From Fasciola hepatica (lineage: Eukaryota; Platyhelminthes; Trematoda; Plagiorchiida; Fasciolidae): a DNA stretch of 64,000 bases. Under the pieces are notes generated by a model. It was not told where the DNA came from. It searched no databases and worked only from the letters and a program-made list of their open reading frames with translations. The position numbers and the translations under genes are program-made. This document shows positions 26,030 through 39,720 of the stretch, one piece after another (the stretch's first letter is position 1; every line of letters starts with the position of its first letter). The stretch lies in the NCBI GenBank assembly GCA_948099385.1, contig CANUEZ040000031.1, positions 923,001-987,000 on the forward strand. Direction: 5' to 3'.

Positions 26030-26300
26030 GGGCAGAGGTGACAGTGGCACACCGCTCAAGAGGATAACCAATCAGAATAAAGAAGTCGGGGCGCGCACAA
26101 AACAAATGAAACCGGGAGTGGTATTCGTAGACGGACCAGCAAGCTGTGTGTGTGTGGTGTGTGAGCGCCAGCGTGAGTGTACTCATGTGTTGCAAGCAGC
26201 TCAAAAAGGGGAGCCAATCAGATGGATGAATCAGAATGCACATGAAATGAGCTGAGTCAAAAGAAGAACTGTGCGTGTATTTAGGCGAAAGATCAAGCAA
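26030..26300. promoter_or_regulatory. GC-rich block with two CCAAT boxes
   Basis: Two full NF-Y-type CCAAT boxes in the same orientation (aaccaatcaga 26066-26076 and agccaatcaga 26212-26222) lie 146 bases apart in a CpG- and GT-rich stretch. This resembles a promoter or the promoter of a lost retroelement LTR. No gene or second LTR-like copy was recognised nearby. Confidence 0.22.
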
Positions 26301-27655
26301 TTCTAGGCGGGATGAGCCACGTAATGTGTCAACGTCGATTATCGGGAGTGGAAACGAATGTCAACGTGCAGTAAATTCCGACTGGTGAGGAAATGAACGC
26401 GGTCTGGTCACAAGGCCATGGTGCTAGGGAATTGAGCAATACTGTGAAACTGGAGGTATGGTGCTAAAATTATCAGATGAACAGTGACAGAGAGGGTCAC
26501 CTATAAACCAGAACATGTGGTCCACAACTACCATGGGCAAGACAGAAATAAATCAGGTGCAACTCACAATAACTTTTGACTAGACGTCTGGACAGATTTA
26601 ACAAGTTCAGTTATGTTACCACAGCTTGTACAATGCGTCATTAGGCGCCCTTTGTTACTGAGGCCAGTTGTGCCTATATGATTTATCAATAAAGAAAGTA
26701 AGTTCTCCATATCATTAAAATAAAGATAGTCATGGGACAACTGTGAAAATTGAACGTATAAATAAGTGCATATGGTTCGACCAGTACAAAGCATTCACAA
26801 ACAAACGCTTGAATCTGTCCGCTGCCACAAGATGCACGATTTTAAGTAAGACTCAACTTGGCGCATTACACTGCCGTAAATCTGTCTTCTAAGCTATAAT
26901 TCTTACTGAAGAGGGTAAAAAAATGAATTTTCGCGTTCGACAGATTTGTTGCTGGCCGGAGTGTTGTCAATGAAGCTTCCACGGCAAGGGTGTTCCTTAA
27001 TAAAATCAGCCGATAACAAGAGGCCTAATGAATCGTAAGACCTCAGGATCATTCGGTTGTGCATCTTCGGCTGCTCTTCATCATCAATAGCGATTTGCGA
27101 CCCCTCTTAACCTCATCGAGAAGTTTTCAGTTTATGTTGATAGCCAAAAGGTTTGGTAATTTCGTTTGTATTCCTTTCCGGTAGCAATAAGCCAAACCTA
27201 TTGATTTCATTATAATGCCGGCTTCAGATCAGCCAATCGATGACTTATCTCTGTCCAACTGATTGATCCTCATAGTACCTAACTGAAGCGTTCGTCTGTC
27301 CGGGTTCTTGGGCCAAGCGCTACGACTAGTGGTGTTGCTGATAAACTTAGAGCAAATAATTCATTAGATAAGATAAAAATGTTTTAGCTCATTTATTCAG
27401 CAGTCGAATACTATAGCGATACAAAACACAACAGACTCATCTTCTACAACTTCTAAAGACCCCAATTTTAAAGCTGATACCGAACAAATCAAGGCGTTTA
27501 ACATCAAAAGTGATAAATCTGCTTTACTCAATTCTAATTTCTTTTCTTTAGCCAACAGATCCTTTATTTCTATTGAACCACTAGTTCAGATTGGTTGATT
27601 TCCGTTATTTACCAATGCTGAACAATTGTTTGAGTAAGAATTATGTTCGGCTTGC

Positions 27656-27672
27656 GGGGGGGTGGGGGGGGG
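27656..27672 (+). other. G-tract, possible G-quadruplex
   Basis: Runs of 7 and 9 G separated by one T on the plus strand form the only such purine tract in the window. It could fold as a G-quadruplex by splitting each run, or be a slippage-prone homopolymer. No gene or repeat is recognised within 1 kb. Confidence 0.6.
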
Positions 27673-29551
27673 TGTTAGTGTTTTATTGAGGCGAACATTC
27701 TTCGACTTCAACTTCCTTGTCGGCATCGAAGATGATACAATTATTAAATTGATTTTGTTTAGCTATCTTTTGAGAAACACTTGCCTTGCATACCCACCGG
27801 ATTTCAACTACGACTTAATACTTTAGCTAGTGGTTTCCGGGACAGAAAGTGATTATTTCATTTTTCTCGATTGGTTTGTAATGACGTTTTTCACAAAAGC
27901 AACATTTGACGTAGTCACTTTACAGTACTGTGATTCGGTTTTTCGTTGCAGGTTTCGCCAAAATTACATTTCAATAAAACAATACCTCCAGCAATGTGGA
28001 GGTGGGGTAATTTCAATTCAATTCTAGCAAAAACTAATAGTGGTGCTGTATGCCTGGACATACTTATTCATCCTTGTGTCTTTTAAGTCCAGTTATGTTC
28101 AGCAGGAAATAACGTACTAGATTATTTTACTGAATACAAACTGAATCGACACTTGACAGCTATCCTAGGCGAACAAAAATAAATCTAAGTCATTGCTAGT
28201 TATAAGTTCATCGAGTGTGAATAGGATGGTTCCGTCTGATTTGGAAGTCGCTTGGACTGTACAGTCAAATCGGCTTGAGACTCGTGACTTAGATACCTAT
28301 TTCCGCCCTCCCAATCTCTGTTAACTGTTTTCCAGTTAAAAGGCACTAATCAGTACTCTTCTAACGGCGCAGGTCCTCAAATTCTTATTCATATCGTATG
28401 ATTATTCATAGAGCACCATATATGAATGTCACACGGTTCAATTATTCAATCCCCTCAGGAATCAATAAAAGCACCAATCCATCCATCCCCAAGGATATTC
28501 GATCCCAGATTAAACGACTGTGGATCGACCAACCTACTGCCAACTGATGAGGGATTGGGTATATAAACGACCAATGAGTTTTATAGCTCGAACTTTGGTC
28601 ATAGAACAATCTATTATCATTTCGTCATTGATTTTCGGCTAGCCGTTAGAACTGGTAAAGAGAACGCGGTCATTATTCTCAGTTTTGAATAATGTTCGGA
28701 GGTTTTTCAAAATTAGTTTTCGATTTATTGATATACTTTTTTGTCTTCTAACAGTGTTCATCACTGTTTGGTTTTAGTTCACGTAAGTATATTCATTGAT
28801 GTTGACTAGTGAAGCTGTCTGACTTTGGGTCCACAACTGCTATACTAGGGAAATTCATGGGGATGTCAACTGAGCTTTTCCTTCCTTAATTTTGTTGTGC
28901 TTTTTCTTTAAAATTGAAACTTGAATTGTGAAAAAATCACTGAATTTGATCTATTCGTAATCAAAACCTGTTCAGTGGATAGAGAGGCAAGTACTGGTTG
29001 CTATCAACTAGAACTATTGCCCAGATTGTACGGTCACTTTAGATCGTACTCCTGTCGCGTTTCCTAACACAACTGGTCAGAATGAACACAACCGAAATGT
29101 CCTCGAATGTTATTTTCAAACAATTATTCGTTGCACCCAAGCATTCAGAAACACATGCTTTGCATAAGAATTAGGAAGGACGGAATTGAACATATTCATG
29201 GTCACTCAAAACAAGGTAATTGCTGGTTGGTTTTCCTCTCATTTTTCGAATGGTACACAACATCACAAAACGTTCAATACGGTCTTCCTCTTGTTCTACC
29301 TCGTGCTGAGATTGATGGGATGGATAATTGCATTTGTTCCACATCTCTGCACCCGTTTTCTGCTGAACCTGAACAAAATGCTCAAGACTTATTCTGGGAC
29401 TTGGAAATTTTACAGTAGAAGTCAGAACCAATACCGGCTGGTGGAGGTGTGCAATTAGTTACGTTTCTCGTACATGTTGATGATACTGGTACTCGGAGCA
29501 GCGTGATTTTTTGGCTTACATACCTTCTGTCATGGCAGATACCTTCTTGGT

Positions 29552-29905
29552 TTGCTTGTGTCTGTTGCAACTGAAAAGGCATTGATTAGTATTGCTCATG
29601 AAATCTCTGCAGTTACTTCAGTCATAATGATCCCTCGGTATTTATTACATGGACATGTCCAGTTTCTCCAAACATGTTACAGAACAGACGAATTCGAATA
29701 CCTCAAAAAAATCTCACATTTCCGTTTTGATCCGATCAATGATTCCGATGATTTCCATCACAATTGGCAGTTCAAGCTTGACGTAATACCTCTCTGTATT
29801 CACGAATGTGAAGTTCTATGGTGCGGTCCGAATTTTGGTCGAAAAGCTATTCAACGTGAAGTTTCTTCTGGGATAAGAGATAATCAGTCTCTTCAAAGCA
29901 TGTAG
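29552..29905 (+). other. Unassigned open frame with protein-like composition
   Basis: A plus-strand frame of 117 codons reads SVATEKALISIAHEISAVTS, later FEYLKKISHFRFDPINDSDD and DVIPLCIHECEVLWCGPNFG. It follows two overlapping shorter open frames at 29107-29458. No domain is recognised and no convincing splice pair bounds it. A decayed gene, an unknown element fragment or chance are all possible. Confidence 0.15.
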
Positions 29906-32342
29906 GGTTGTGATGGAAACCAAGCGAGGATAAAAGTACACGGAAAAAGTTCATATGGCATAAGCATTACGTTATAAGCCATGGTTAAGGAGAGCTGGAA
30001 AAAGCACGGCCAATTTCAACGTTTCTGCTAACGCACGAAATAGGGCAGTTTGCTTTGTTTTGGCTGACATGCACACTAAGAATGATAAACACCAACGTAT
30101 TTAAACGAAATTTTGCGTGTATTATTGCTTAGATAGTGCTAAGCGCATGCATCACAAGAGCAGGGTGTTTTTACCACTTTATTCCATTGTGATCAACGTA
30201 TCTTAATCACCTCTTGTTTTGAGAACTTTCAATGTAATTTAGATTGGTTTCCTTCATCAAACCGATAACAATACCATTTGGATGCAAGAGCATTTGGCAG
30301 TGCATGCGATAACACGCCATCTACAGAAAGTCAATGGTTGGTAAAATGGAGCGCAAAATATTCCGGGTACCCCATCTAATATGACTAAAAACATCTATCC
30401 ATACATTCTGGCCAGTGATAGAATAAAATTGCACGTTTTCCGTTTTTTTATACACCACACAATAAGCATGGGATGGGTTATTCACAACATTTATTATGCA
30501 ATTAAGAAAGCCCAACAAGGGTTGCGTTCATCTCGAGCAGAGTTCTATACTACGGAGCATATCTCTTGGTCGGAGTGGATAGTCATAAGTTATTGTACCG
30601 CAGCCTGCTGAATAAGCGGTCGTGGACGAACACTGACAGTGACTCAGGACGTGGTTGGTATTCTTGGGACTAGCGTCTCCACCAATGAAACATCACACAT
30701 ATGATGACTGCATTGTGAAGTGCAGAGAATTACAGGCCAAATTTAAGATCCTTGCCTCTGCTACTTTGCGGTAAGTTGCACTTGGATTTACGAAGATCAG
30801 AGGTGCAGCCTCAAACCAAACGGCAATGCTGATCTATTGATAATTCCAAACCCCTAAAAGGGGCGGGAGACATATCTTCGTCCTAATATTTCCAAGACCA
30901 CGTGGAATATTATGAAAATTCACGCGCTCTTCAGACTATGGCTTTTTCGATGATCGAAGCACTTCGTATCCCAGAGGTCGATGTACCATGTCAGCTTGTT
31001 GGAACTCATTATTGAGGAAAATAGACAAGTTCAGTTTGTGCCTCAGGAAAGTGAGTTAATGCTCCCTTCAGGAAAGCTCAAAAATTATCCACAACAGTAT
31101 CTGGCTGATAATTCGGTGTGGGTTAGTCTAATTATCTGAAGATGCTATATTATGCAGAAGAAACGGTGGATATTTTGACCAGTAATGATGATGGATCGGT
31201 CACTTATGTTGAAGCACGTTTTACCAGCATCAGAATTTCGTACAACTAGCCTATTCATTGTCTCTGAAAAGAACACTTTTATCCTGTTTCGGTATACAAA
31301 ACAGTCTCGTGGTATCCTCAAATCTGTGCACTTATTCCGCGAATGCTAACGAAATTCGCTCGTACGTTGCCGAATGTTTCGAGATAGTAATTCGCATGTG
31401 CATGCAAACAGTCACAAAGGTTAAGGAGAACCACAGTGCTTTCCTCAAGAGCTCAGTACTATCGTTTGGGATACGTGGAATTTTACGTGTGATGCTAAAG
31501 TCTATGCGTAGTGACGTGGTTATTTACGCCGTTGGATAGTTTGTTTGATAAACCCCATTGCGGCCGTCCCTAGAGTGATGAAAGTCACTCAGAATCTGTG
31601 ATGAATTCAGGCTGTTTCTTGATTATATTGTTTGATCGCGTGTGGTTAGTAAATCGGATAACATCTGAACTCCTTGGATATAATGGGCATGTTTGCCAAA
31701 TTAAGTCTCGTTAGCATGTGTTTTTAAACACATACAAAAAAGTTATCGAATTAGCACAAAAATAAATACAAGGGATCAAGTTGTTCTCACTAAAATCTCA
31801 TTCACATGGTCTTTTTGTCTCATCCAAAACTTACCAAACCGACATGGAAGAAAATGTTGAATTTCTGGTCGGAGTCAAGGAGTATCAAGTCAACATTATC
31901 ATATTCGGGAATAATGGAAACGGGCACGGTAAACAGGTTTTTTGAAAGGCCTGAATATCCCAATATTGCAGTCAAGCAACCAAGGTATGTATCCCGGTTG
32001 GCTGAGGGGAACTAGTTGTGCATTACTGCATTCAGTGCAGGTGGTGAACCCTCTTTGGAGATCTCAAATCGGTTCTCCAATTCACATCAACCAAAACATT
32101 GAACGGCTTGTGATTATGGAATGCGTCGTGAAATACTCACGCTCTATCCCGTAGTTTTCCATTTTACTCAGCTACAGTTACGCTGGTTTGTGCATCACAT
32201 TTGAAAAAGAATATCGAACACGTACGAACGGTGATAAATTCAGGTCACCGAATAGTCGAAAAACCCTAACTGAAGCCGTTCTGCACCTCGATCAATGCAG
32301 CTATGGTAAAAAGAAATCCATTCATAAGGTTTTGAGGCATAA

Positions 32343-32625
32343 TTTACCAAGATGGTTATGTTGTTCAGTGCTTTTCGCTTAGACACACTGGGGCTGAAAA
32401 ATGATGTCCACAAACACACAGCTCTTTCAGCAGTCAAAATTCTGTGTAAATATTTTAGTTTTGGTTCTCTTTCCATAGTTGTGTCCGATCAGGAACGCTT
32501 GAACTACGTCTTAAAATCTGAGGCTAATAATGAATGCTACGGCTATGATAGAACAACGTCAAGCAGCACTCCACTTTAGTGAGTGTGTCCATTTTACAGT
32601 GGACCGATTCCGTGGAAACCAAGTT
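32343..32625 (+). pseudogene. Possible retrotransposon integrase core relic
   Basis: One open frame (from 32343 to a stop at 32577-32579) reads FTKMVMLFSAFRLDTLGLKN, then TALSAVKILCKYFSFGSLS and IVVSDQERLNYV. This resembles the start of the rve catalytic core of Ty3/Gypsy-type integrases (FT.VD.FS.....PL.....A..VA..L...F..FG.P..I.SDQG..F). The spacing between the two Asp positions is about 43 residues here against about 40 in the family. The first catalytic Asp is Met and DQG has become DQE, so it is dead. Further on, RTTSS (about 32548) and, in another frame, TVDRFRGNQ (about 32597-32624) would correspond to the RTTPYHP and G.VERFH blocks. The Glu motif is degraded. No LTR was found, and chance resemblance is possible. 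Confidence 0.42.
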
Positions 32626-35600
32626 CCAGTCTGCTTTTCCTATGTTCCAACCGGAACTAACGACGAGTTCTCTTTACTAGCTTGTTTGGATCAAAAGAAA
32701 GGAGATTTAACCAAAGTCCGGTAACCGATACCACGACACGTTATCCAGGTGTAAGTATCGACAGAAGTACACACGGAACGAAAAAAAGATTTTGGTATAA
32801 TTTAGGAGTGATGATGAATGATCACTCACTTTCAATGATATTTGAATATACCTAAGTCATTCAATTCACTGTCGACTTTGGAAAAAACTGTTTTAAAATC
32901 CGCAAGGTCATTTAGGTTTGAATATAGTGAATCAGGTGGTTGGTAAGCTACTCACATTCATTATCAGGTAGACAACTTAACTCTTACGGCTTATTTAGTT
33001 AAAGCCTGCAACAGATGTGAGAACAGTATAATTTATTTTTTGGTTGGTGTACCTATGAGGTTATCAGGCTCAACCTTCAAGCCATAAATGGTGAGAATGC
33101 GTGACGAGGTCATTCAAGATAATGGGCATGAGTGATCAGTTTGTGATTTCACTGGCAAGTATATAAAAGTTTGAAATCATTGTCAGAGTTAAATCTCGGT
33201 TCTTATCGATAAGTTCCCCCTAATGAAATATGTCGATTAAAATTCCATATTAAAGTCCTCAGTGACAACCGGTTACCCGACCATTTATGTACTTTGTGGT
33301 ACTGGGCAAGGTCACTTATTGATGGAAACCAATGGAATTTTCAATGACTAGTGTGGGCTAGATTCGGTTACCTATTTGCAATTGGCAAATTTGACTACAG
33401 CCAATCGTCCAGCACAAAGAATAGTTTGATTCCGCTGGACAAAATCCTTGGCCGAAGCAGTCATAATGGTAGCAATGGAGGCAATCCAAGCGAGACTACA
33501 GAAATCTCTAGGAAAGACTGAATCCAGTGAATAACCCCATTCAATTAGACCGAATTGTATATCACAGTTTCTGGAAGGACAACAGAGTAGGGTGAAGTGG
33601 ATTTGAAGTTCAAAACTGAATGCAAGCGAAGGAACATGATTGGACAAATTGCACCTTGGGTATCAGGAACTAACCACTTGTAGCAGTTCACCGTATGTTT
33701 CCTTTCATTATAGAAGCATGACTTCAGACGCAGAAAAAATTGTGATCCTTGTATCTATGGGTGCTGTATTGTGATGTTTCGTGTCTGGCAAAACCATTGC
33801 AGCTGCGATAAGCTAATGAGTGAATATAATTGCCAGGTGTTTTTCGTAGCCTTACTACTGTTGAACATGACAGATTTGTCTCATAGTGTGAGAAGTTGGC
33901 ACTGAATGCATGACAAGTATTTTCACAATAATTGTAACATGTACGGCTGCAGCAATGTGGGCAGCACGAATGGGAGGAATTGATTGGTGTAAGGATTTCA
34001 TTTGTGGCAAAATTGAAATTACCATTTGCGGTTAATTTCTTGTACGGCCGAATTTACAGAAATAATGTGAGTTTGACCCTCGAGGACATCCAGGAAATGT
34101 CTGTTCAAATCTGTTTTGTCTGGAAGCTTGTACCGTTTGCTCACCTAAACAGGCTTTGCGAGGTCTGCATTGAGTCTGGTTACTAGCAAGCGTTACATGG
34201 CAAACCATAATATTTTCAAGAATCAACAATGTTTGGTACATGTTCGGAGGATTCGGCAAAACATCCATCGTTGCAGTGCTTTGATGGATGAAATGAATAA
34301 CTAGCTTGCGAATAATGGAAAACGAAAAATACATACAATCTATCTAATGAAAATGAATATTGACTTTGAAAATGGTTTTGAAAAAGTGGACGATAAATGT
34401 AGGAGAATGATAAGAAAGCAGTTACGCAAACAGAACTACAGACTTTATTTAAGCAAAAATTTGGGTTGGAATGTATGTCCAAATTCATCATGAAATCTAG
34501 AGTTACCTGATCGCCAATAAAGGACCTCCGAATAATTGTTTTCACATCCCATTAGGTTATGTATATCGCTTATGGAAGTCCCATTTTTTCATATTTCAGC
34601 AGTGAGATAAACTGTGTTGGAATCGTACGATAAGTTTGTATCGGCTGACCCTCTCAATAAATTAGAAATTCCCACTCAGAATTCATTCTACATATATTTT
34701 ATGAAAATACAGTTCGATTCAAAAATATGGTTTTTCGCTCTGAATACTTGTCCTAAAACGCATGTGACTAAAACTCATTAGAAAACCATTGAGGAATCAA
34801 AATTCGACTGCCTTTCTTTCCATGCTCTCAGACTTACTCTTTTATTTCCTTACATTTACCTACTTATATTTATATAATCCTAATGCAATATTTTAATGAG
34901 AAGATAGCGGCCAATTTGTGGCCGCAAATGTTATCTCTGTTGTTCTTGGCTTTGTGAGCAACACTAGTGATTTAGCATAGTGCATATCACCTCGCGTATC
35001 AAGGTTTACAACCTTGAAACGGATTATATGTATCGGTGGGAGTTTGTAATCATACGTCACGTTCTTAACTATTATCCAACCAATGAACTTTCAATCGAAA
35101 GCCAATACGAGTAGCCATCCAGGTCGATTTCCATCCCGATTACAGCACTCATTTAGGCTGAAAATGTAAATTTTTCACCGGGCAAAAATGACTTACCATT
35201 ACTGGCTATGTTTTTCTTTTACATGGCGCATATAAGTTTGTTGTCTTAAATCAAATGGAAAAGACCATCGTAATTCGAATTGGATGCGTTTCCTTTTATC
35301 TCACTGGTGCTACTGAGCCACTGTGTTTGAGAGCAATGAAACCAAATAAAAAAAACATTCAACAAAGTAAAGGTGTCTATGATTCCAGTGTATTATTTTT
35401 GATCATTTTTGATTGCATTTCTTTCCGCTACCGACATTTAAATTGAATAATAAATGGACGACTCTCATATGACTTCCATATAAGGCCATGTATTCCAAAA
35501 GCCGATAGCATTTCCCCCAGTGACGTCATCGCTAATGTACCGGGAAAGGGCCGTTTCAATAACTTGTTTGATTCTCCTAGACACACAAAGGATCGGAGGT

Positions 35601-38600
35601 TCATCAAAATAGTTCAGTCTTGCAGAATCAGCTTTCAGTCGTCGAAGACCGGAACAGTTTGTGTTTCAGTTAGTCATCATAGTTTTAAAATTTGTTATAT
35701 TCAGTTACAGGGTAAACTGTGACTTTCAGGATTCTCATGAAAACACGGTGAACACCAACGTGACGTAAGCCAATCCACAGAGATCATGATGGAGTTTTGG
35801 TAAGCTACAAAACTCAAAAGACGCAACATATTTCCAACATCTATTTGATATTGCTTTAGATTGAAACTTAGACCGCAGCTGTGGGTTCATCAAAAGTGAT
35901 TCCAGACAAGAAGGTTGGGTAAACAGATGGGGGCTTATGAGTGAAATGGCACTGTTGTCAAAGATTGGGAACATTCCTTGGCCTTGTCTATCGTGGTTCA
36001 TTTCCCAAGGGGATGTATCTCATGTCGGATCTACAGCAGTTGCTCAGCATACGCAAGCCGTACCCGTCCATGCAGGACTATCTACAGCGACTGCGAAGAT
36101 TGCAGATGGATCGGGTCTCCCGCGTAATCCTCTCACCTACTATATAACTTGAAAAACATATCGCAAAATTATCTTATAGTTGGTGGAGTTTTGGGGGCTT
36201 ACTGTAAAGCATTTATTTATACAGGGCATAGGTTTTATCACACAGAGTGCGATTAGAATGTTACTTTCGTTACCAGAGACCCATTATTCTGATAATATAT
36301 AAATAACCATCACTCAATATTGCCGAGTTCTTCGAGTCCTACTTTTTTGCTATCATCTTGCTATCTCTAATGATACTTTCGGTTAAGATCTTTTTCGGCG
36401 CCTTGTAATGAAAATTCGTTCCTCCAGGAGACGAGAAATAGGTTTCGTTTACCTTAGAAAAGGATGCTGCACATAATTCAGGCAATTTTCCAGAGTTATC
36501 ATCTACAGAGAAATTTCTATTGTATGTCCAGTTTTCTTTCTGGTGCATCATACAGAAGATCCGTTAATAGGTAACTAAGGGATAAGTCACTCCTTATATG
36601 CACTTAAAAAGAGAGTTTAGATGGTGTGGCTATTGATAATAACACAAAGCATTAATAACCCTGAACTCTACCACTATTTAAAGCACAAAACACCAGTGCA
36701 CCTTGTTCTCCGGGGAACTGTTGGAACACTGGAAATCTGCGTTTTATTTATGGCTTCTGAGAATGGTAGCCAAAGCTGGGTTTTCGTGCTCTTGAGTACA
36801 CGGTTAATGGCGCCAGAATTTATAAGTCCCACTGCTGAGTGAAAAGGCACACCTTGCTACTTGAATAATGGCAGAGCTAATGGTATACCAGCCAATATAT
36901 ACCTGTTTACTAGGAATAAACTGGTCACGTTTGCCAAAATGGCTGTGCTCAGAGTGCTCTTTATCCGAGGCGAATCGAAATTTTTGAAAGATTCCCTCAG
37001 CGGTAGATTATTCATTAGAATATTTTCATAACTGATCTTCAGGCGGTTGAATTCTATGTATCCTTTGGTCTTCTGCATGGGAGAGTTTCAAATAAGACTG
37101 GTTCAGTTAGATAAACCTTTACCAGTTCATGAGTTGTAATAATTCAATGATTGACACTTCTGAGCTTCGATCTAACAAGAAAAACTAAAAAATCATCATT
37201 GAATATATTAGGGTGATCCCATAAAATGTTGCCAGTTTGTTCCCTAAGACATACTATATACAAGAGCCCCAATTCTCATTGTACGAAGTCATATCTAGCT
37301 ATCTTCAATCACTAGCCGCATGGATTTTCTGCAGCAAAAGTGGGTGCCCAACTCTCCATGAATGGCCAAGCGTACTGGTCCAGTTACAGATACCTCTCTT
37401 TCACGTTTTGGATTGAAAAATAACCAGCACTCACCGTCTAAATGTTGATATATTACATGCTCATGGCATATTATCAGTTAGTTAAGTCTTTGTCATTACC
37501 CTGACCGATGGTCAAACTTGTTTATTGTGTTTATTTTAAAGATTGTCGGTCTGGGATGGAACATTTTTTTTAGCAAATACTGAGTGATACTCACCTCTGT
37601 TTAGCTAATTCCATTCGGGGAATCAAATTTGGACGCAAATTAAATGAAAGAATTATTAGTCTATACACAGTAACTTTTATTATTGTGGCGTCGACCAGGG
37701 GCACCTAGTTAATTTGAACGCATATTTCGTCAACCCATGTTTGAGGAAGTCTCCGGCAGTAGCGCGTAGGAACCAGCATACACAACACCGGAGAATGTTG
37801 GTCATGCTGATAAACTTCATTTAATTTCAATCGACTGAACTCAAGTGAATTGTGGACTGCGTACTCATTCACATTTTTAATTGAGAACATTAATCTGTAT
37901 TTAGCTGAAATCATCTCCTACCGGCAAACATACGGAATATAGAATTATATGTAATACTTTTGGTAGTGAAAAACAAAGCATCAGCCAAGAATAATCATCA
38001 AAAATGCTAATGTTTACACTTATCTGTCATAAAATGACGTTGTTTGAGGTCAGTATCCAAAAGTATACTTCAGACAGTGGCACCTTTATATCACTCAGAA
38101 ACAGAGTTTCTTCAACAGCAAAATGATTAGGAAGCGTGATCAATTTAGGCCAAATGATCAACAATTTATAATCAGGTTTGGCCATCTAATACCTTATGGA
38201 ATCATTGAAATAACTGGGGATCTATCGTCACCTGTCCATGGAATGGTGACTACATCCAAGCGGTCCACACAGAAACGATGAACCAGCTGGATAGTGTTTC
38301 CATGTTGAGAGCTCAAATGAGGTAAAATACTTTCTACCACCTTTCAGAAAAATAAGTCCACAGAAACCACACAATCTTGTAGAAAAACAAGAAAACACTT
38401 GATTTAATTTACAATCATTTGTAAGATTGGGTGAATATGGATCTAAGCCGTGTCTAGGGGTCATGCTATTGGGAACGTGAATGAGACATTGGCAGACGAT
38501 ATTCAAAAAGAAAATAATTTTAGCAATCTGCATAAATCACCAAGAATAATTATGAATTTGCCAAACACTTTCACCAGAACGAAATAAAAATGATCAGGGA

Positions 38601-39640
38601 ATGCCTGCAAGAAAGCAGGAATAGGAGGAATCAACAATAAGGAGAGATGAATATGTTTATCGATTACCTGAGTAATCATTCTCTAGTTAAAAGAACAACC
38701 GGGATATCATGCCCTAGTTTGTGTTGCCGTTATATTTATCAATAAACAATGCAGTGGGTAATAACTCCGTGATTTTATTAATTATGAAATGTACAGTGAT
38801 GCTATCTGCTGTCTTTTTTATTTTGGTCCCCGATGGTTGTAGAGTTCTTAGGGTAAGTAAAGCATTTTTCGTGGATATTACCAGGTGCATGCAGTCGTGA
38901 ATTTTGAAGAGACACATTCTATGAGCACCGGTGTTCACACTCAGTAGGCTCCGGAAAACTTCACCGTCACTTTACGTACAGGTTGACAGTGGTCAATCTT
39001 GTTTTCCCAAGTGAGATCTCCGTTTACCCATGAACGAAAAGCAGTAATGTAGTAGGAAACAAGTCAAGATCATCGGTGATTACAGCACAAGTGATCTTAT
39101 GAAGTGTTGAATCCTGTGATCGAGGATACACGAGAAAGAAGAGCATTATTCGAAACTCGACACAGTTGGTCCACTTCAACCCGTTATTCAGAATAAGATA
39201 CAACACATTTTACGAATCACACCCATTCCGGTTAGTGCTGCCGTTCACCATTGTCAAACGGATCAATGCCTTCACGATGCATAAGAAGAATTCCAATAGT
39301 TAAATTATACGGGTTGAACGCTACCACGAGATGTTTGAAGGAAACGAACCAAATTGGTTGAAATATTGATGGAGTGAAGAAAACCTTTGTTTCGTAGAGC
39401 CTTGGAAAGAAAGCTTTAGCTCAGACATCATAGTCATCGTTTTTTCCCTTTTGTATTAGGCAACATCAATACGGCTATTTTTTTTACAAATGAGGTAACT
39501 CAACACGTGAATTCACAATGCTGATTAGATGTAAAATGAATAGCTATACTGTGCTTGTAGATAGTTTTGAAACTGGAAAACCGACCAGATGGGCCAGCCT
39601 AAAGAGGATGTTTAGTAAGTAGTATATGATATCCCCTTAG
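32626..39640. other. No recognised gene
   Basis: AT-rich sequence. A short frame at about 35995-36147 (YLMSDLQQLLSIRKPYPSMQ, then DYLQRLRRLQMDRVSRVIL) has exon-like composition but only weak splice signals. No repeat was detected. Confidence 0.45.
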
Positions 39641-39720
39641 TTGTTCGTCTATTCTTTCACCAAACACATTCGCGTTCAAATATTTTACACTAATCACTTC
39701 GGCTTTCTCCCCAATCTCAG
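39641..39720 (+). other. Candidate 80-bp internal exon (plus strand)
   Basis: An acceptor (atatgatatccccttag, ending at 39640) and a strong donor (CTCAG/GTGAGTCC at 39721) enclose 80 bases open in one frame as LFVYSFTKHIRVQIFYTNHF and then GFLPNLR. The opposite strand and surroundings show no competing feature. The peptide is unrecognised and no partner exon is identified. Confidence 0.2.

Larger units (their letters stand above)
25076..32342. other. Mostly unassigned, non-coding
   Basis: Apart from the CCAAT block (26030-26300), the G-tract (27656-27672) and the open frame at 29552-29905, I recognise nothing secure. 30930-31540 has weak RT-like strings discussed among the rejected items. 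Confidence 0.45.

Noticed and set aside
30930..31540. Weak RT-like strings on the plus strand (FSMIEALRIPEV, YYAEETVDILTSNDDG, RSDVVIYAVG)
   Set aside because: The distance between the YADD-like and VRSVLLYG-like strings is right for an RTE element, but the intervening blocks do not match and the frame is littered with stops; not distinguishable from chance.
32600..32722. Exon-like segment (acceptor gtccattttacag, donor CCG/GTAACC)
   Set aside because: The donor is weak and the start overlaps the better explanation as the end of the integrase-like relic.
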